DNA of 64,000 nucleotides from Diorhabda sublineata. Its lineage: Eukaryota; Arthropoda; Insecta; Coleoptera; Chrysomelidae. Position 1 is the first letter of the stretch. Each line of letters begins with the position of its first letter. A program made the position numbers and the translations under genes. Location: the NCBI RefSeq assembly GCF_026230105.1, contig NC_079485.1, positions 15,384,872 to 15,448,871 on the forward strand. Reading direction: 5' to 3'. This document shows, one piece after another, positions 12,501 through 20,143 of this stretch. The notes under the pieces are model-generated. The model was not told the DNA's origin and ran no database searches. It worked only from the letters and a program-made list of their open reading frames with translations.

Positions 12501-15239
12501 TTTCTCAAATGTCATCACACCCTTATCTGTGAAATTATTAGGTTTGTTGGTAGCTGCACTGGAACTGTACTAAACTGGATCAGTACAAGCCAGTTCATGA
12601 GTGTATAGAATTAGTGCGATCGGATACAAAGAACGATGTAGTGCGGAAGGAAATGGAGCATTTGTTGATTGTTGGAAAACGATTTAGTATTTTTTGATAT
12701 TTTACATTCGTCCGATGACGAAAATGTAGTTCCACCATTTTCAGATTACACTGTCTTGCACTGGACTGGCTGAACTGACTCTAGACCCAGTACAAGCAGT
12801 GCAGTGAACTTGATGAAGTAGTTCTCTTGCACTGCTACTAAGAACAGCGATACTAGCGCTGGTTCTATTACAAAGAACGCTTTAGTGTACACTTCCTGAA
12901 CTAGTTCTGCCAGTGCAGCTACCAAGAACAAACCTTTTGTGTATAAAGGAATGAAATCTCTCAAGGTTTTCTGTTTGAATCAACCATGTCGAATAACTAC
13001 TGCACTGCTATGATATGGCTCCGAAAAATCTAGTTTTACTCTATAAAGATATAAAAAATGATACGGTTTCTGGAAGTATATTCAAAATAAGTTTTTGATG
13101 AATGAACTATGATTAGTTAGATATTTAAGATTAAAAGATATTATATTATATATACCCCTGGTACTTTGACTGCTTTGTTAATATGGAAAACGTTTTTGCT
13201 GTACATTTCAAATCCGTATTGCTTTTCATCCACGCTTAGAACTGATCGGAGAACATTTAATTCAGGATCTGTATGATTTTCATTTCCTCCACTATTGACA
13301 TCGGTACTTTGATTTTTGTATACAATATTCATAAAGTTCGTGGATACTTGAGCGAATAGTACACATCGGTAATTGAATATATCGAATATGTCACAAAAAG
13401 AGTCTGCGGCTATTATTGATGATGCGAGGATAGCGATGAAAAAAATAATATGCAACGCTGAAAAAGGAATTTTGAAATTTTGAAACTTGTTCCTCACCAT
13501 TTACTAAACAGATTTAACAACTACAAGTGACAAATCTTAAAAAAAATTGTTTATAGGTTTTATAGTTATTTTTGAATAAATAATTTTTAAAATCCAAATC
13601 GACATATTGTTGAGTCTAGACCAAGCAGACGTGAACATGAACTATCCACACCAGGATAGTCCTAGAAGAACTTGGCCTGTCCTAGAGATGGCGCTAGTTG
13701 CTTGAAAAATATCACTGTATTCAATCTATACAGCATATGTTTCAAGTTTGAAGACGCCATGTTGTTTAGGATTTGTTTGGTAGCCACCAATAGTGAACGT
13801 TTTCAGTGAATTTGTAAACATGGAAAAAATTGATCATTGTTATGTGATAGAATACTTTTATTGAAAAGCATTAGCCCAATCAATATAAAAGCTGAACTGG
13901 ATTCCACTCTAAATGAGACTGTTTAAGACAAAAGGCGCGTTGCTCTCCCGTGAAGCGATTTATTGTGAATTTCCAAGAAGCGAGAACCGCCTCAGAACAG
14001 CTCCGACCCCTCTTCATACGTGGCTCTTCGCTAAACTGGTTAAAAAATGTAAAAATGTATGATCGAACCTATAGTAACTGAAATTCTGCAAAACGCACAC
14101 CATTTTTGTTTTATTTTACTTAAATGCTTCGACTATATTATGAAATGTTACAAAACAAATTTGTGTTTACATGGTCTGGAACCAGTCTGCTTGGTCAGCA
14201 TCCGGCATTAAATAGATGTCTACGAGGTCTGGCTATTAAATAACGAGACTGCACGCCTGGAGGGCGCCCTAGACGGGTGGGGTAGAAAACGATTAGTGCA
14301 TTGGGTATCTAGATATTTTGTCTATGCACGTTCCAAAACACGTTTCCGTCACTATTATAGTATTTGTGCAGTAGCGGTTTTTCTTGTGCCGAAAAACAAT
14401 ATCAATCTCAAACTTCTCGTTAAATTGAAAAAAAACTCCGACTGAGTGCTATAAATTGTTGCAAGCGGCCTATGGGGACAATTCTCTATCTCGGGCGCTT
14501 ATTTTTGAGTGGTGTAAGCGCTTTAGTGAGGGCCGAGAGAGCACTGAAGATGACCAGCACCAAGATCTCCCTGTGACTCTTTAAACTCCGTAAACAGTGA
14601 CCAAAATCAACCAAATTGTGCGTGCAGATCGTCGAATGAGCATCCGGATGATTGCCGAGGCTGTAAACGCCGATAAAGAAACGATTTGAAAAAATTTACA
14701 CATGACAAAAGTCTGTAAGAAGTTGGTGCCAAAAAAATTTAACTTCTGACCAAAAGCTCTTGCGTCAACGGTTCTGCTCAGATTTTCTTGAAAGGTTAGA
14801 AAAAGATCTGCTTTGAAAGGGACCCGATTTGAGTCGATGGAAACGGAAAAGCAAAAAACGGCAGAGCTCCTAAAGGCTTTCGCCAAAGAAGACTTCCAGC
14901 GCTGCTTCGATCAATGGAAATAACGTATGGAAAGGTGTGTGGCGAGGGGAAAGGAGTATATTGAAGGGGAGCATTCGAATATAGAATAATTTTTATAATA
15001 AAACCTTTTTTCGTAACCAGCCAGACCTCGTATAAGTTTAATATCGATAAAAGAGTTATCATTTTGATATTAAGCATAAATATTTATGAAAAAAATTTGA
15101 AAACAATAATGAAATCGATTGAAGTTTTTTTTAAATATCTGGTCATAATATTTGTATTATTTGAATACTTACCCCTCCATTTCTTACTCAAAATGTGTTC
15201 GTCTTTTTCAATATATTGGTAATATCTTCTCGATTTCAT
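473..15239 (-). CDS. TMEM179-like four-span membrane protein, paralog A (spliced gene)
   Basis: Joined exons on the minus strand: 15239-15173, 13457-13156, 10898-10687, 8540-8397, 1941-1710 and, tentatively, 553-473. All junctions are GT-AG and phases chain as 1, 0, 2, 2, 0, giving about 345 aa. The layout is a basic cytoplasmic N terminus, span 1 ending near FNYRCVLF, a loop with three N-glycosylation sequons, span 2 after LLCDFIAFVPF, span 3 ending GLEVFCKFF, and span 4 around FWICQLIVGLLRVL. Every segment aligns with paralog B downstream of its start (25722-31286), including identical phases at equivalent junctions, which is the main support for the model. The Arg-Cys motif after span 1, the Cys before span 2 and the Cys after span 3 recall TMEM179/TMEM179B. 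I infer a small integral membrane protein of unknown function. Introns are swollen by transposon relics, but the exons are unbroken. The family name is less certain than the structure. Confidence 0.8.
554..1709. other. No gene seen
   Basis: AT-rich DNA, probably the last intron of paralog A if the terminal exon at 473-553 belongs to it. I see no transposon blocks or RNA genes. Confidence 0.5.
1710..1941 (-). CDS. Paralog A exon 5 (membrane span 4)
   Basis: The acceptor is TGTTTTTAG above 1941. The first base completes the codon split in phase 2. It encodes CSPYMDYF, then FLAAAIFWICQLIVGLLRVL and an acidic tail. Paralog B has CSAYMGYF and FLWSTQLAVTILRL at the same place. The donor I chose is CTT|GTAATA (phase 0), the phase used by paralog B. 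It is only a moderate match, so the reading frame could instead run on to the TGA near 1665. Confidence 0.75.
2405..3260 (+). pseudogene. Jockey-like LINE relic, reverse transcriptase to 3' end
   Basis: The plus strand reads LDMTKATGPDGIPPMVLKKW around 2440-2500, the usual finger motif of non-LTR reverse transcriptases. Around 2670 a stretch resembles the conserved VVNQQIL region. The open stretch 2772-3257 encodes YHGRCSSELIYLIPP and later SLEKCKSVESATKAL, typical of the C terminus of Jockey/CR1-type ORF2. The intervening catalytic part is missing and frames are broken. A sequence very like 3209-3270 recurs at 24811-24870. It lies in the last large intron of paralog A. Confidence 0.7.
3261..4394. 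other. No feature recognised (paralog A intron)
   Basis: AT-rich intronic DNA between LINE and transposase relics. Short open frames at 3600-3797 and 4066-4299 show no recognisable protein. Confidence 0.5.
4395..4915 (-). pseudogene. IS630/mariner-like transposase relic
   Basis: On the minus strand, from about 4915 down, fragments read NKQN and HWNRENPHWMCEAHTQYPKK, then after a deletion IEWPARSPDLTPLEYFLWGY and a tail rich in ITPEVIQNVR. This is the C-terminal half of a widespread insect IS630/mariner-type transposase, with the final catalytic acid in the SPDLTPLEYF stretch. An internal deletion removed the middle. The relic at 48165-49170 belongs to the same group. Confidence 0.7.
4913..5195 (+). 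pseudogene. Mariner transposase N-terminal fragment
   Basis: The plus strand encodes KVYEWFSRFKNGDMSIDD followed by RSGRPSTVRIDKNVERIREL and DRRT. This is the helix-turn-helix end of a mariner transposase. It abuts the preceding relic on the opposite strand and has no catalytic domain. Confidence 0.75.
5283..5310. repeat. Candidate Transib terminal repeat (CACGGTG...)
   Basis: About 290 bp beyond the 3' end of the Transib-like relic the plus strand reads CACGGTGGTTAGGAGCACC. Transib ends are known to start with CAC-type heptamers resembling the recombination signal heptamer. I could not find the inverted partner beyond 7468, so this is only a candidate. Confidence 0.35.
5599..7468 (-). pseudogene. 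Transib-family (RAG1-related) transposase relic
   Basis: Minus-strand fragments run in order from 7468 to 5599. A basic linker of the GRP/RxKxRK type comes first, then ESLRVMSTCAEGNLQSLLDH and LICKWGCDGS (candidate first catalytic Asp). Next come SSFVPLRIVFG and WQNSPPSSPRYCRPIRFRF, then GLPILHARIRIFES. The end is TMHKVLIHGASIIENSLLPI and GQLSEEAAEVRNKHFRFYR, with the candidate catalytic Glu. The order and motifs parallel the RAG1 core: the CDGMGD, CRPL, ALHCDI, NGNFAR and WASEGNE regions. Defects are a TAA right after CDGS (near 6660), a lost segment near 6420 where relatives carry a CxxC motif, and a frameshift in an A-run near 6160. It sits in an intron of paralog A. Confidence 0.72.
7469..8396. 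other. No feature recognised (paralog A intron)
   Basis: This may include the lost upstream end of the Transib relic. An open frame at 7694-8041 has no recognisable domain. Confidence 0.45.
8397..8540 (-). CDS. Paralog A exon 4 (membrane span 3)
   Basis: The acceptor is ATATTTTAG above 8540 and the donor is GTAAGC below 8397. The exon starts and ends in phase 2. It encodes LYVLPLIVVAGIMTVLSVIS, then NGLEVFCKFFVHLTGKT, aligning with YPVLIASVIMVILYIIST and GLENFCSKFQHFTGYF of paralog B. The exon sits between the Transib relic and a mariner relic and is undamaged. Confidence 0.82.
8820..9515 (+). mobile_element. Mariner relic, TACGAGGATnnTCCCAGAAG family, copy 1
   Basis: It starts with TACGAGGATGATCCCAGAAG. 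Plus-strand fragments include a GISKSAVHR-like helix-turn-helix segment, then FLRRFITMDETWVHNFTPE with the first catalytic Asp, and later KKVLFHQDNA. Just after that second motif the sequence jumps to a 3' stretch (GGAGATTAAGTTGAAAAAT) and the 3' inverted repeat is missing. Frames are broken. The minus-strand open frame at 8738-9292 is antisense to this element. Confidence 0.82.
9560..10255 (+). pseudogene. Non-LTR retrotransposon relic, reverse transcriptase C terminus
   Basis: The plus strand encodes MVEKCQEYGIKLNTKKIKYT, LLYGVEAVTLTETTLRTLES and FEIWTYRRMLRFSWQDRL, then a lysine-rich stretch and a tail ending in an AAGAAGAAG run. This is the standard 3' half of an insect endonuclease/reverse-transcriptase ORF2. 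Several stops and small indels are present. Confidence 0.75.
10687..10898 (-). CDS. Paralog A exon 3 (end of loop, membrane span 2)
   Basis: The acceptor is TTTTGCAG above 10898 (phase 0) and the donor is GTGAGT below 10687 (phase 2). It encodes an NMT sequon, LLCDFIAFVPFFSIIISVFF and FSRTGRRS. It matches the SCDLILFVPLVSLIAAAAFG and FGRGQES part of paralog B. Paralog B carries this part in the same exon as span 1, so paralog A has one extra intron. Confidence 0.82.
10945..11934 (+). mobile_element. Mariner element with internal deletion
   Basis: Ends read TACGAGGAT at 10945 and ATCCTCGTA at 11934, so the terminal TA is the expected mariner target site. The plus strand encodes RAIIKYLF, KGLRGNQIYEDMLNTLGD (frameshifted), RSGRPVSVSLPDNIDAIHDM, then after a deletion TMDETWVHFYDPETKQQSM, SAGKVFASVFWDC and FLQDNAPAHKSHVAMQKI. 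At about 990 bp it is shorter than a full mariner of about 1.3 kb. It lies in the intron between exons 2 and 3 of paralog A. Confidence 0.85.
12541..12934. mobile_element. MITE with GGTTTGTT terminal inverted repeats
   Basis: The left end reads GGTTTGTTGGTAGCTGCACTGG. The right end, read on the minus strand, is GGTTTGTTCTTGGTAGCTGC. The interior is rich in diverged copies of a GCACTGG/CCAGTGC motif on both strands. No transposase is visible and no matching target duplication could be found. Confidence 0.65.
13156..13457 (-). CDS. Paralog A exon 2 (membrane span 1, YRC motif, loop)
   Basis: The acceptor is a pyrimidine tract ending CAG just above 13457. The first two bases complete a GCG codon (phase 1). 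The exon encodes LHIIFFIAILASSIIAA, then FNYRCVLFAQ and an ectodomain with the sequons NQS and NHT. It ends GGG|GTATAT in phase 0. An upstream ATG at 13500 is open only because intron sequence happens to read through. Confidence 0.82.
13640..13945 (+). mobile_element. Mariner 5' fragment (same family as 8820)
   Basis: The fragment opens with AGGATAGTCCTAGAAGAACTTGG and a leader very like that at 32621. It continues with a start MEKIDHCYVIEYF and then SPINIKAELDSTLNE, the N terminus of the same mariner transposase. It stops abruptly near 13945. Confidence 0.75.
14221..15032 (+). mobile_element. Mariner-type element with TACGAGGTCTGGCT ends, internally deleted
   Basis: The ends are TACGAGGTCTGGCT at 14221 and AGCCAGACCTCGTA (one inserted C) at 15032. 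The plus strand encodes ECYKLLQAAYGDNSLSRALI, FEWCKRFSEGRESTEDD and RADRRMSIRMIAEAVNADKE, then after a deletion a short tail. It is about 812 bp long with many stops. It lies in the first intron of paralog A and is distinctly less AT-rich than its surroundings. Confidence 0.82.
15173..15239 (-). CDS. Paralog A exon 1 (start codon, cytoplasmic N terminus)
   Basis: The ATG is at 15239-15237 and 22 codons follow, ending with a single G before GTAAGT (phase 1). The peptide begins MKSRRYYQYIEKDE and ends KKWR. The first exon of paralog B has exactly the same length (67 nt) and shares the pattern R-x-YYQ-x3-KD and a terminal Trp-basic pair. This match is why I take it as the true start rather than the ATG at 13500. 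Confidence 0.82.
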
Positions 15240-15540
15240 TAAAATAAATAGATAAAAATTCTTTATAAATTGACAGATAATAATATAAACATGTCATTTA
15301 AAGTTGACATATGTGTGAATATATTTATATTTGACATCAATTGAAAATCTTCTTTTTCGTACACAGGAAAATCTTCTTTTTTGTACCCAGGGATCACAGA
15401 ACTAATGCACATGTCGATCACGCAATTAGGATATTTTTGGAATTAACTGTTTAAATAATTGATATTCAAATTTAAATAAAATAAATAAATTTGAATACGC
15501 TTTTATACATATGACAATGGGCGGTGTGAATAAAAACGAG

Positions 15541-15775
15541 TAGGAGAAGTAAATACTTGAACAAATTAAAATGACAAGTAAACGTCAAAATTGAAGTGAA
15601 TAAAATAAGTATTTACTCTTACTCGCGAGTAAATACTTGAGAGGCTAGTAAACCCCGAAAAATGCCAATTTTGGTGTGAATAAACGCAAGTAAATACTTC
15701 TGTAGCAAGTAAATACTTCTGTAGCAAGAAAATACTTCTGGAGCAAGTAAATACTCGCTCATTTGCAAGTCAACC
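15541..15775. repeat. Left subterminal AAGTAAATACTT repeats of the Harbinger element
   Basis: Copies and inverted copies of the 12-base word AAGTAAATACTT, which is almost palindromic, occur near 15548, 15607, 15630, 15688, 15709 and 15745. They lie between the terminal repeat and the transposase ORF. Confidence 0.75.
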
Positions 15776-15804
15776 CGACCCCAGACTTGCAGTCGTATTT
15801 GTAC

Positions 15805-16740
15805 ATGGAAGATGGCTGCATTTATGAACCTGTGTGGTGTGAAACTTCTCACTTTCTTGATGAAAACACTGATGCAAGGGGTGGAGGATTAACTGCACGG
15901 AAAAAGATGGAAATTTTTCTGAGATACGTTAGTGATCCAAGATTCCAAAGTGGTGTTGCCAACGACATGGGGGTTGAAAGAAGTACCGTCAGCAGAACAT
16001 TTTCAAGTATATTGGATAAAATAGTGTCGAAGTCTGAAGATTGGATTAAATTTCCACGCACTATTGAAGATATGGATCAGGCCAATGCAGATTGGGCTTC
16101 AAAATTTCGCATTCCGACTGTCATTGGTGCTATAGATTGCACTCACGTGCATATTATGAAACCTTCGGAATTCGGCGACGAGTATGTGAACAGAAAAGGA
16201 AAAACAACAATAAACATTCAGATAACTTGTGACGCTAATGAAAAAATTACAAGTGTGGATGCTCAATGGCCAGGGAGTGTACATGATGGCAGGATTTGGC
16301 GAGTGAGTGGAATTCAGGACGTGATGCGCCGATATGATGGTGATGTTTATCTCCTTGGTGATAGCGGATATCGAATTACTCCTTGGTTACTGACTCCTTT
16401 TGACGAACCAAGAAATGCTCGTGAGCGGAATTACAATTCGACCCATGCTCAGGAAAGAGTAATAATTGAACGAGTTTTTGGCCAGATGGAACGTCGTTTT
16501 CTCATACTCTCGAGCCAAATTAGAGTAGCAGTCAAAAATGTTCCCAATTTAATAATAAGTTGTGTAATGCTTCACAATGCAGCAAAACATTTGAATGATG
16601 CTTGGGAAGAGGAAGACGGAATCGAAAATGGTGTGGCTGAAGAAAATGTACCTTTATATAATTTAGATAAGAATGAAGTTATAAATAAACGACGTGATCA
16701 GCAAAAACGATTAGAAATTAGTAATAATCTGATGATGTAA
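15805..16740 (+). CDS. Harbinger DDE transposase (HARBI1-like)
   Basis: From the ATG at 15805 the product has 311 aa. An N-terminal DNA-binding region (STVSRTFSSIL, residues 60-70) is followed by GAIDCTHV (Asp111), WPGSVHDGRIW (residues 155-165), LLGDSGYRITPWLLTPF (Asp186) and QERVIIERVFGQMERRF (Glu222). These are the conserved blocks of PIF/Harbinger nucleases, with plausible catalytic acids all present. The frame is open upstream to a TTG at 15763, and related proteins often have a longer N terminus, so a short upstream exon is possible. It would cut and paste the surrounding element together with the Myb-like protein encoded at 17198-17944. Confidence 0.9.
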   Translation: MEDGCIYEPVWCETSHFLDENTDARGGGLTARKKMEIFLRYVSDPRFQSGVANDMGVERSTVSRTFSSILDKIVSKSEDWIKFPRTIEDMDQANADWASKFRIPTVIGAIDCTHVHIMKPSEFGDEYVNRKGKTTINIQITCDANEKITSVDAQWPGSVHDGRIWRVSGIQDVMRRYDGDVYLLGDSGYRITPWLLTPFDEPRNARERNYNSTHAQERVIIERVFGQMERRFLILSSQIRVAVKNVPNLIISCVMLHNAAKHLNDAWEEEDGIENGVAEENVPLYNLDKNEVINKRRDQQKRLEISNNLMM

Positions 16741-17074
16741 ATACACATTTTTGACATGGAAATAAATTTAATCCTATTTCCTTTACTCCAATTGCAATTG
16801 CATATGTGAAAAAATAAAATAAAAAAGTAATAAAAAATATATAAAAAAACAGAAATATATCTTTTTAAATAAGTATGTCACATGTGCGCATGTGTGCGCA
16901 TAGGCCTACAGTATGTCAGATTTAACATGGCATGCTGGAAAAACAAATGGGCATATACCATCAGCCTATGAGCCCTCTACCGGTCATGCCATACCCGACA
17001 AACTGTGTACAGCTGTGTACGTGACGTACGTCACGTGACTGTGTACGTGACGTATATTATATACATATTTCATT

Positions 17075-17157
17075 TTTTTATTTTTGTTTTTTATTTATTT
17101 TATTATTTTTATTTTTTATTTTATTTTATTATTTTTATTTTTTATTTTATTTTTTTT
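17075..17157. repeat. T-rich low-complexity tract (TTTTATTT runs)
   Basis: Simple TTTTATT-type repeats lie between the two convergent Harbinger ORFs. They follow a palindromic stretch of CGTGACGTACGTCACG near 17018-17055. The tract has no coding meaning, although a frame happens to be open across it. Confidence 0.8.
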
Positions 17158-17197
17158 AGAGAAAAGGAATATTTCAGGAAAGGAAACAGGATACAAT

Positions 17198-17944
17198 TTA
17201 TTTCAACAACAAAAATTTTTTTAAGACATCGTCTTCTTTAACCACAACGCGTTGTTCAACGGACTCTGTTCGTCTGTGTTGTGCAGCTCTTAGGTTCAAC
17301 TCCGTTATCATCAGTTGTTCACGTTCAGCCTGAAGTCTTGTTAGCTTAATTTGTTTAAGTAATAATAAATGCTGCAGCTCACCAGTTGTCAACTTTGACG
17401 TCTCTTCAGTTTCAGCTGAGAGTTTCAATTTCTCATCTTTTCTCAACTTCGTCGCATCGCTCTTACGTATGCAAGTCACTGGTGTGATGGGCTGGTTTGA
17501 TGCTAGCATGTCAACGGGGTCATCTTCGTCTTCCCTATTCTCATTCTCCTCATTGAGTTCAGGCAATGGTGACGTAGAACTTGCTCCCAATCCAACGCAT
17601 GAAGCCCCAGGTATTTTGCAATAAACTGGGTTCTCGTTTGAATCGCAAATTTTTAGGAAATCTGTCGACCATGACAATTTTATTGGTTTATTTCCAGTTG
17701 TGTTGACATCAGTTTTTTTCTTGACTGCGGTTTTCATATTGTTCAATAGCTTTTTTAACTGTCCAACACTAGTTTGCTTCCTAACGTTTTTCGAAAACTG
17801 GTCGGCTAAACATCCCCATGCCTTCTCTTCAGCAGATGCAACTTTAGGCAACATAGATTTATTTAGCACAACACTAAAGTCTTTCAATAACGCTACAAAA
17901 ATAGCTCTATTGTCACAACCGTAAGTCACACTACTTTCATCCAT
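17198..17944 (-). CDS. Harbinger-associated Myb/SANT-like DNA-binding protein
   Basis: From the ATG at 17944 the product has about 248 aa. Residues up to about 90 form a helical Myb/SANT-like domain (AIFVALLKDF, EEKAWGCLADQF, VRKQTSVGQLKKLLNNMKT). A linker rich in Glu and Asp follows (ENENREDEDDPVDML), then a coiled-coil-like C terminus (LLLLKQIKLTRLQAEREQLM). In Harbinger systems the second protein binds DNA and helps the transposase enter the nucleus, and I infer that role here. The frame extends upstream to 18043 without another good ATG. Confidence 0.8.
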   Translation of the reverse strand: MDESSVTYGCDNRAIFVALLKDFSVVLNKSMLPKVASAEEKAWGCLADQFSKNVRKQTSVGQLKKLLNNMKTAVKKKTDVNTTGNKPIKLSWSTDFLKICDSNENPVYCKIPGASCVGLGASSTSPLPELNEENENREDEDDPVDMLASNQPITPVTCIRKSDATKLRKDEKLKLSAETEETSKLTTGELQHLLLLKQIKLTRLQAEREQLMITELNLRAAQHRRTESVEQRVVVKEDDVLKKFLLLK

Positions 17945-18067
17945 ATAGCTGCAAGAGGACAAAAACAAACGGGAACGACAACTGACTTGTGAGTAATGAC
18001 GGGGAGTCAAAGTTAGTTTAGCGGCGAAAACAGAACAAGTCACAACAGGAAATGATGCGTAGTCTGT

Positions 18068-18260
18068 GTGGCGCTACAAGTATTTACTTGCCTTTCTTGT
18101 GAATTCAGTTGTCTTGCGAGTAAATACTTGCTAGTATACCCTCAGGTTGGCGAGTACATGGTCACAAGTAAACTCGACGCTTTATTCACATCGGTTCACT
18201 TGGAGTTTAAATACTCGTTACACTTTACTTGTAAGTAAATACTTGTCGTACTCGTTTTTA
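18068..18260. repeat. Right subterminal AAGTAAATACTT repeats of the Harbinger element
   Basis: CAAGTATTTACTTG, GAGTAAATACTTG and AAGTAAATACTTG occur at about 18078, 18119 and 18233, with weaker relatives between. This mirrors the left end and may be the binding-site array for the element's own proteins. Confidence 0.7.
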
Positions 18261-18599
18261 TTCACACCGCCCAATGAGGTTGAATAAGAAACATTTTATT
18301 CTACATTACAATAATATATTATAAAAAATAAATCAACATAAACTACATGGTAATGGGACAAACGTATAAGAAATATTGTTGCCAGTTCTTATATCTCAAA
18401 CAATTGTGATAAGAAAATACGTGAATAAATATTTATAACAGCCATTACGCTTAATCTATTTCAACAAATATGTATAATAACCTTACTTTTGAACCTATTC
18501 CGAGTTCAATCCTGTCATGAAACATTAATTTTGAAAAAGTATTAAAATTTATTATTATAAAAAGTGGCGAGAAGCTCACAAGTGGTGTGAGTGAATTAG

Positions 18600-19262
18600 A
18601 AGAGGAGTTGAGTCAGATGTTCTTCTAACTCAAAAAATAGATGAAAATGTACTGGACAAACTTCTCCGTTCAAACGTGCGACTAGCTTAAACTTCAAATC
18701 TAACCTAACCAAATTTATTCCGAGATTTCAAGCTGATGAACAAATCGAAAATCGTATTTTCTTCTTGTTATTGCTGGCCATGACCCTTCGACAAAAATTA
18801 TAATTTTTACTAGAACCCTTTATACCCTTTCGAGCGTTAAGGTATTGGGATTACAGTTTTCACTCTCCTTTCATCCATTTCTTCCACTTTTTCAGATCCT
18901 TTGCTACTTAACTCTTTCACTTTATTCCTTTTCCTGTTCTTCCTTCTTCCTGTGCTACTTGTTATAGAGACAAAAATCCGAAAGTCTTAAAGGGTTCGTT
19001 GAGAGCTTCTTAATCAAAAAACAGATGAAAATGTGAAAATAGTTCGTTCGAATTGATTGATTATACAAGATCGTATGTATCCGTGGAAAGTGCTTCAATT
19101 CAAAATTGTAACGGGAGATGAAATTTGGATCCACTGTTATAAAAGTTTCAATGAAAAACCAGTGATTCACCCTCAAAAGACCCATCAAAGTCGAACATCA
19201 AGGCCATAGTCATTGTTTTTCATAATTGTAAGAGCATGATGCAGGTTTGATTCTTTCCGAAA
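18600..19262 (+). pseudogene. Degraded mariner transposase fragments
   Basis: Fragments at 18636-18680 and 19009-19060 both resemble the LTQKTDENV block of mariners. At 19100-19200 the plus strand reads LQFKIVTGDEIWIHCYKSF, the first catalytic motif (GDEIW), and later KPVIHPQKTHQSRTSRP. Heavily mutated, no ends found. Confidence 0.6.
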
Positions 19263-19797
19263 ATAAACAATATGTCGTCAGACCAGAGAAAAGCTTCAAG
19301 TCGTGAATTTAAAGTTCAAATAAAAATAATTCCAATTTAATATTAGTTTTACTTTGTTTTAAACAATATATTTCACCATATTTTTTACTAATTCCTCGTA
19401 TATTGTGCGGTAAATATTTCCGCACTGTCTAATTTTCGATGACTTGCTTGAAATACTTGTTATTTCGCCCCAAAAACTAGTACTAATACAAATCGAATGG
19501 CTACAATAGGGGGTGAAACTTTTCATGCTAGTTCATAGGTTCAAAGTATTTTAATTAGGGCTACTTCAAAATACTATTTTATAAAAGAAACGCCTCAAAC
19601 CTCACGTTTTTTAAGTATACAATGGTACAAGTGCACTTTAAGCTTTTCGCAGCTAAAAAATATAGATTCAAATAATTTATAATTTACACTACGAACTAGA
19701 ATTTGTAACATATTGTGTGACTGGAAACACAGATGTAAAATGTTATCAATTACCGATTTTTTATTAAATCAAATATCCATGGATATTTATAGTAAAA

Positions 19798-19992
19798 GTC
19801 AATTTATAAACTTCTACGCTCGCACGTTGGCGTTGGCGCCATCGTTCACGTTCAACATAAATTCAACAGATTAGGAGGTGTGATTTATAAACACACACGC
19901 TCCCGCTTACGTTCCAACGCCTAGCCAATGTCGAACGTAACATCATAGAGAGCGTTAGCGCGAGCGCGAACGTCAGAGTTTATAAATCCACA
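19798..19992. repeat. Small inverted-repeat element with TTTATAAAC ends
   Basis: GATTTATAAAC at 19881 and GTTTATAAATC at 19992 bound a 112-bp segment unusually rich in CpG and CGCTC-type words. A third, direct copy of the left end (CAATTTATAAACTTCTACGC) starts at 19798. This looks like a MITE or the ends of adjacent copies. Confidence 0.5.
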
Positions 19993-20143
19993 AGATGCAA
20001 GAAAATGCATTCCATTCGGGAGAGCCCCAGGAAACTTTGTGAACAAAAATTATGAATAAGAATTGCGTTTGTGCAGTTCTACTAATTTCAAAGATCGTTT
20101 TTAATTGTGGATATTGTTTATTAATCACAATTTCATTATTTAA

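Larger units (their letters stand above)
15519..18272. mobile_element. PIF/Harbinger transposon, apparently complete
   Basis: Terminal inverted repeats GGGCGGTGTGAATAAAAACG (15519 onward and, inverted, ending at 18272) are nearly perfect and flanked by a 3-bp AAT duplication (15516-15518 and 18273-18275). Inside are a DDE transposase on the plus strand and a Myb/SANT-like ORF on the minus strand, in convergent order, the two-gene design of Harbinger elements. Both ORFs are open with no obvious defect. Copies of AAGTAAATACTTG crowd both subterminal zones. The element is 2754 bp and lies between paralogs A and B. Confidence 0.92.

Noticed and set aside
13458..13500. ATG at 13500 as the start of paralog A
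   Set aside because: A strong acceptor at 13458 and the homologous first exon at 15173-15239 show that this stretch is intron.
14581..15077. Two minus-strand frames of 101 and 93 codons
   Set aside because: Both are antisense to the internally deleted mariner at 14221-15032.
17005..17241. 78-codon frame rich in Phe and Tyr
   Set aside because: It reads through a T-rich simple repeat between the Harbinger ORFs.
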